Assembly: GCA_038200435.1 (NCBI GenBank)
Contig: JBBPXY010000067.1
Span: forward strand, 1-48,699
Direction: 5' to 3'
DNA from: JBBPXY01 sp038200435
Lineage (GTDB): Bacteria > Actinomycetota > Thermoleophilia > Solirubrobacterales > Solirubrobacteraceae
Length of the DNA stretch: 48,699 nt
In this document: positions 47,936 through 48,699 of the stretch, piece by piece
Position numbering within the stretch: the stretch's first letter is position 1
Layout of the letters: the number at the start of each line of letters is the position of its first letter
The notes under the pieces: generated by a model
Told to the model about the DNA's origin: nothing
Databases searched by the model: none
What the model saw: only the letters and a program-made list of their open reading frames with translations
Position numbers and translations under genes: made by a program

Positions 47936-48573
47936 TGTCGCTTAGTGGGACCGTCGTTGACGGATATCTGAAGATCGTCAAGCTGCCGCTGGAGGGCGCC
48001 CTCGGGCTGCTCGGGGAGAACGCCCCCGCCGCCAAGATCTCGCTCGACCGCGCCGACGCCACGGTTCGGAGCCTCGCTGCCCTCGTTCTGAACGACGACG
48101 TCCTGCAGGAGGACGCCAATCGCCGCCGCCTCGCCGCCGACGAGCGCGAGCGTGCGCTCAAGCTGCGCGCCGAGGCCCAGAATCGCTCCGAGGTGGCCGA
48201 CGAGAAGCTCGCCGACCGCGAGGCCCAAGCGGAGCGTCAGCGCCAGGAGGCCGCTCGCCGCGCGGAGTCACAGCGCGAGCAGGCCGAGAAGGAGCGCCAG
48301 GCGAAGGCCAAGCGAGCCGGCGACGCGGAGCGCAAGCGCAAGGCCGCCACCGAGAAGGCCGCGCAACTCGAGCAGGACGCGATCGACGATCGCGCCAAGC
48401 GCGCCCGCCTCGAGCACCTTGACGAGAAGTCGGAGGCGCTCGACAAGAAGGAGGACGCGCTCACCGCGAGCGACGAGGCCAAGCGCCTGCGTGAAGCGGC
48501 CAGCGCCACGAAGGCGGCACGCAAGGCCAAGGCTAAGGCCAAGGCCAAGGCTAAGGCCAAGGCCAAGTCGTAA
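47935..48573 (+). CDS. coiled-coil protein with Lys-Ala tail
   Basis: 212 residues, translationally coupled to the CsbD-like gene. The N-terminal 65 residues are globular with a hydrophobic helix (VVDGYLKIVKLPLEGALGLLG) and a conserved-looking KISLDRADATVRSLAALVLND. From about residue 65 to 190 it is a highly charged coiled coil (ERERALKLRAEAQNR, AESQREQAEKERQAK). It ends with seven or more KA repeats encoded by a hexanucleotide tandem repeat. The basic tail could bind nucleic acid or acidic lipids. No family is known to me; partner of the CsbD-like protein by location. Confidence 0.85.
   Translation: MSLSGTVVDGYLKIVKLPLEGALGLLGENAPAAKISLDRADATVRSLAALVLNDDVLQEDANRRRLAADERERALKLRAEAQNRSEVADEKLADREAQAERQRQEAARRAESQREQAEKERQAKAKRAGDAERKRKAATEKAAQLEQDAIDDRAKRARLEHLDEKSEALDKKEDALTASDEAKRLREAASATKAARKAKAKAKAKAKAKAKS
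48526..48570 (+). repeat. hexanucleotide tandem repeat encoding the Lys-Ala tail
   Basis: About seven in-frame copies of AAGGCC or AAGGCT at the 3' end of the coiled-coil gene. Copy-number change would lengthen or shorten the basic tail without frameshift. Confidence 0.85.
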
Positions 48574-48574
48574 C

Positions 48575-48594
48575 CCTGTCTTTTAGTTGACAGG
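48575..48594 (+). terminator. hairpin after the CsbD/coiled-coil operon
   Basis: CCTGTC (48575-48580), loop TTTTAGTT, GACAGG (48589-48594), starting 2 nt after the stop codon. The stem is 6 bp and no T-run follows, so efficiency is uncertain. Confidence 0.45.
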
Positions 48595-48621
48595 CATTAA
48601 GAGCGCCGTCAAGCTCGGCGG

Positions 48622-48699
48622 ATGCGGCGAGGACGAGCTGCCCGTCGGGGCTTGATCTTCGTCGCCGTGTCGCTAGGTGCGCTGGCGCCGGGAGCCGCT
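48622..48699 (+). CDS. start of a secreted protein, cut by the window edge
   Basis: An open frame from ATG 48622 to the end encodes RRGRAARRGLIFVAVSLG and then ALAPGAA, a twin-basic n-region followed by a hydrophobic core and an Ala-rich cleavage region, i.e. a signal peptide. Only 26 codons are visible, so nothing can be said about function. No strong ribosome site precedes it. Confidence 0.5.
   Translation, partial: MRRGRAARRGLIFVAVSLGALAPGAA

Overview
The window is GC-rich, densely coded bacterial chromosome from an actinobacterium. A member of the Thermoleophilia (Solirubrobacterales-like) is my best guess. This rests on gene content: an actinobacterial-type carbonic anhydrase, luciferase-like monooxygenases, DUF4395, an LPRTG-anchored protein and two actinobacterial-form c-di-AMP riboswitches. 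No rRNA, tRNA, CRISPR array, transposase, integrase or phage gene was seen. All identifications come from reading motifs by eye; no database search was possible.

Region by region. 1-1407: the end of a nitrogen operon (glnK-amt, minus strand), in which both proteins carry unusual key residues. 1481-4865: small membrane and envelope proteins plus a 58-residue remnant of a glutamine synthetase. 5066-8411: carbonic anhydrase, two small proteins, a beta-lactamase-fold hydrolase and a channel-like protein with a degenerate filter. 8412-8718: an intergenic patch of nested inverted repeats. 8719-11924: a secreted beta-propeller protein and a subtilisin-like protease. 11925-19345: an envelope/nucleotide-second-messenger block with two paralogous NlpC/P60-like hydrolases, each behind its own c-di-AMP riboswitch, flanking a membrane HD-GYP protein, a P450 and a flavin monooxygenase. 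19565-23384: a five-gene minus-strand run (NYN protein, LLM monooxygenase, SRPBCC protein, SDR, acyl-CoA dehydrogenase). 23592-26805: an HTH_42/AlkZ-like protein, a broken GGDEF/HD-GYP gene and glyA. 26903-27011: a tandem 60-bp hairpin repeat upstream of glyA.

27092-31961: a tiny LPRTG protein, then an FMN reductase and a YceI protein divergent from a TetR regulator with two matching operators, then a large acyl-CoA dehydrogenase and a metallo-beta-lactamase-fold hydrolase. 31972-39753: secreted enzymes (GH2 glycosidase, an 832-residue metal hydrolase, a lipoprotein and an esterase), with a 53-residue zinc-ribbon gene between them. 39848-45360: lipid genes, namely an acyltransferase, a class I HMG-CoA reductase, and a tightly coupled operon of FAD amine oxidoreductase, DUF1365 and CFA-synthase-like methyltransferase. 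45338-48699: an SDR, a small membrane protein, an alpha/beta hydrolase, a CsbD-plus-coiled-coil protein with a coiled-coil partner, and the start of one more secreted protein.

Three regulatory themes stand out. First, many start codons sit 6-8 nt after a -10-like hexamer with no Shine-Dalgarno, suggesting leaderless mRNAs. Second, the 8-mer GTGGACAG/CTGTCCAC recurs, in every copy I noticed, only between genes and mostly as hairpin arms. Third, two c-di-AMP riboswitches control sister cell-wall hydrolases 7 kb apart.
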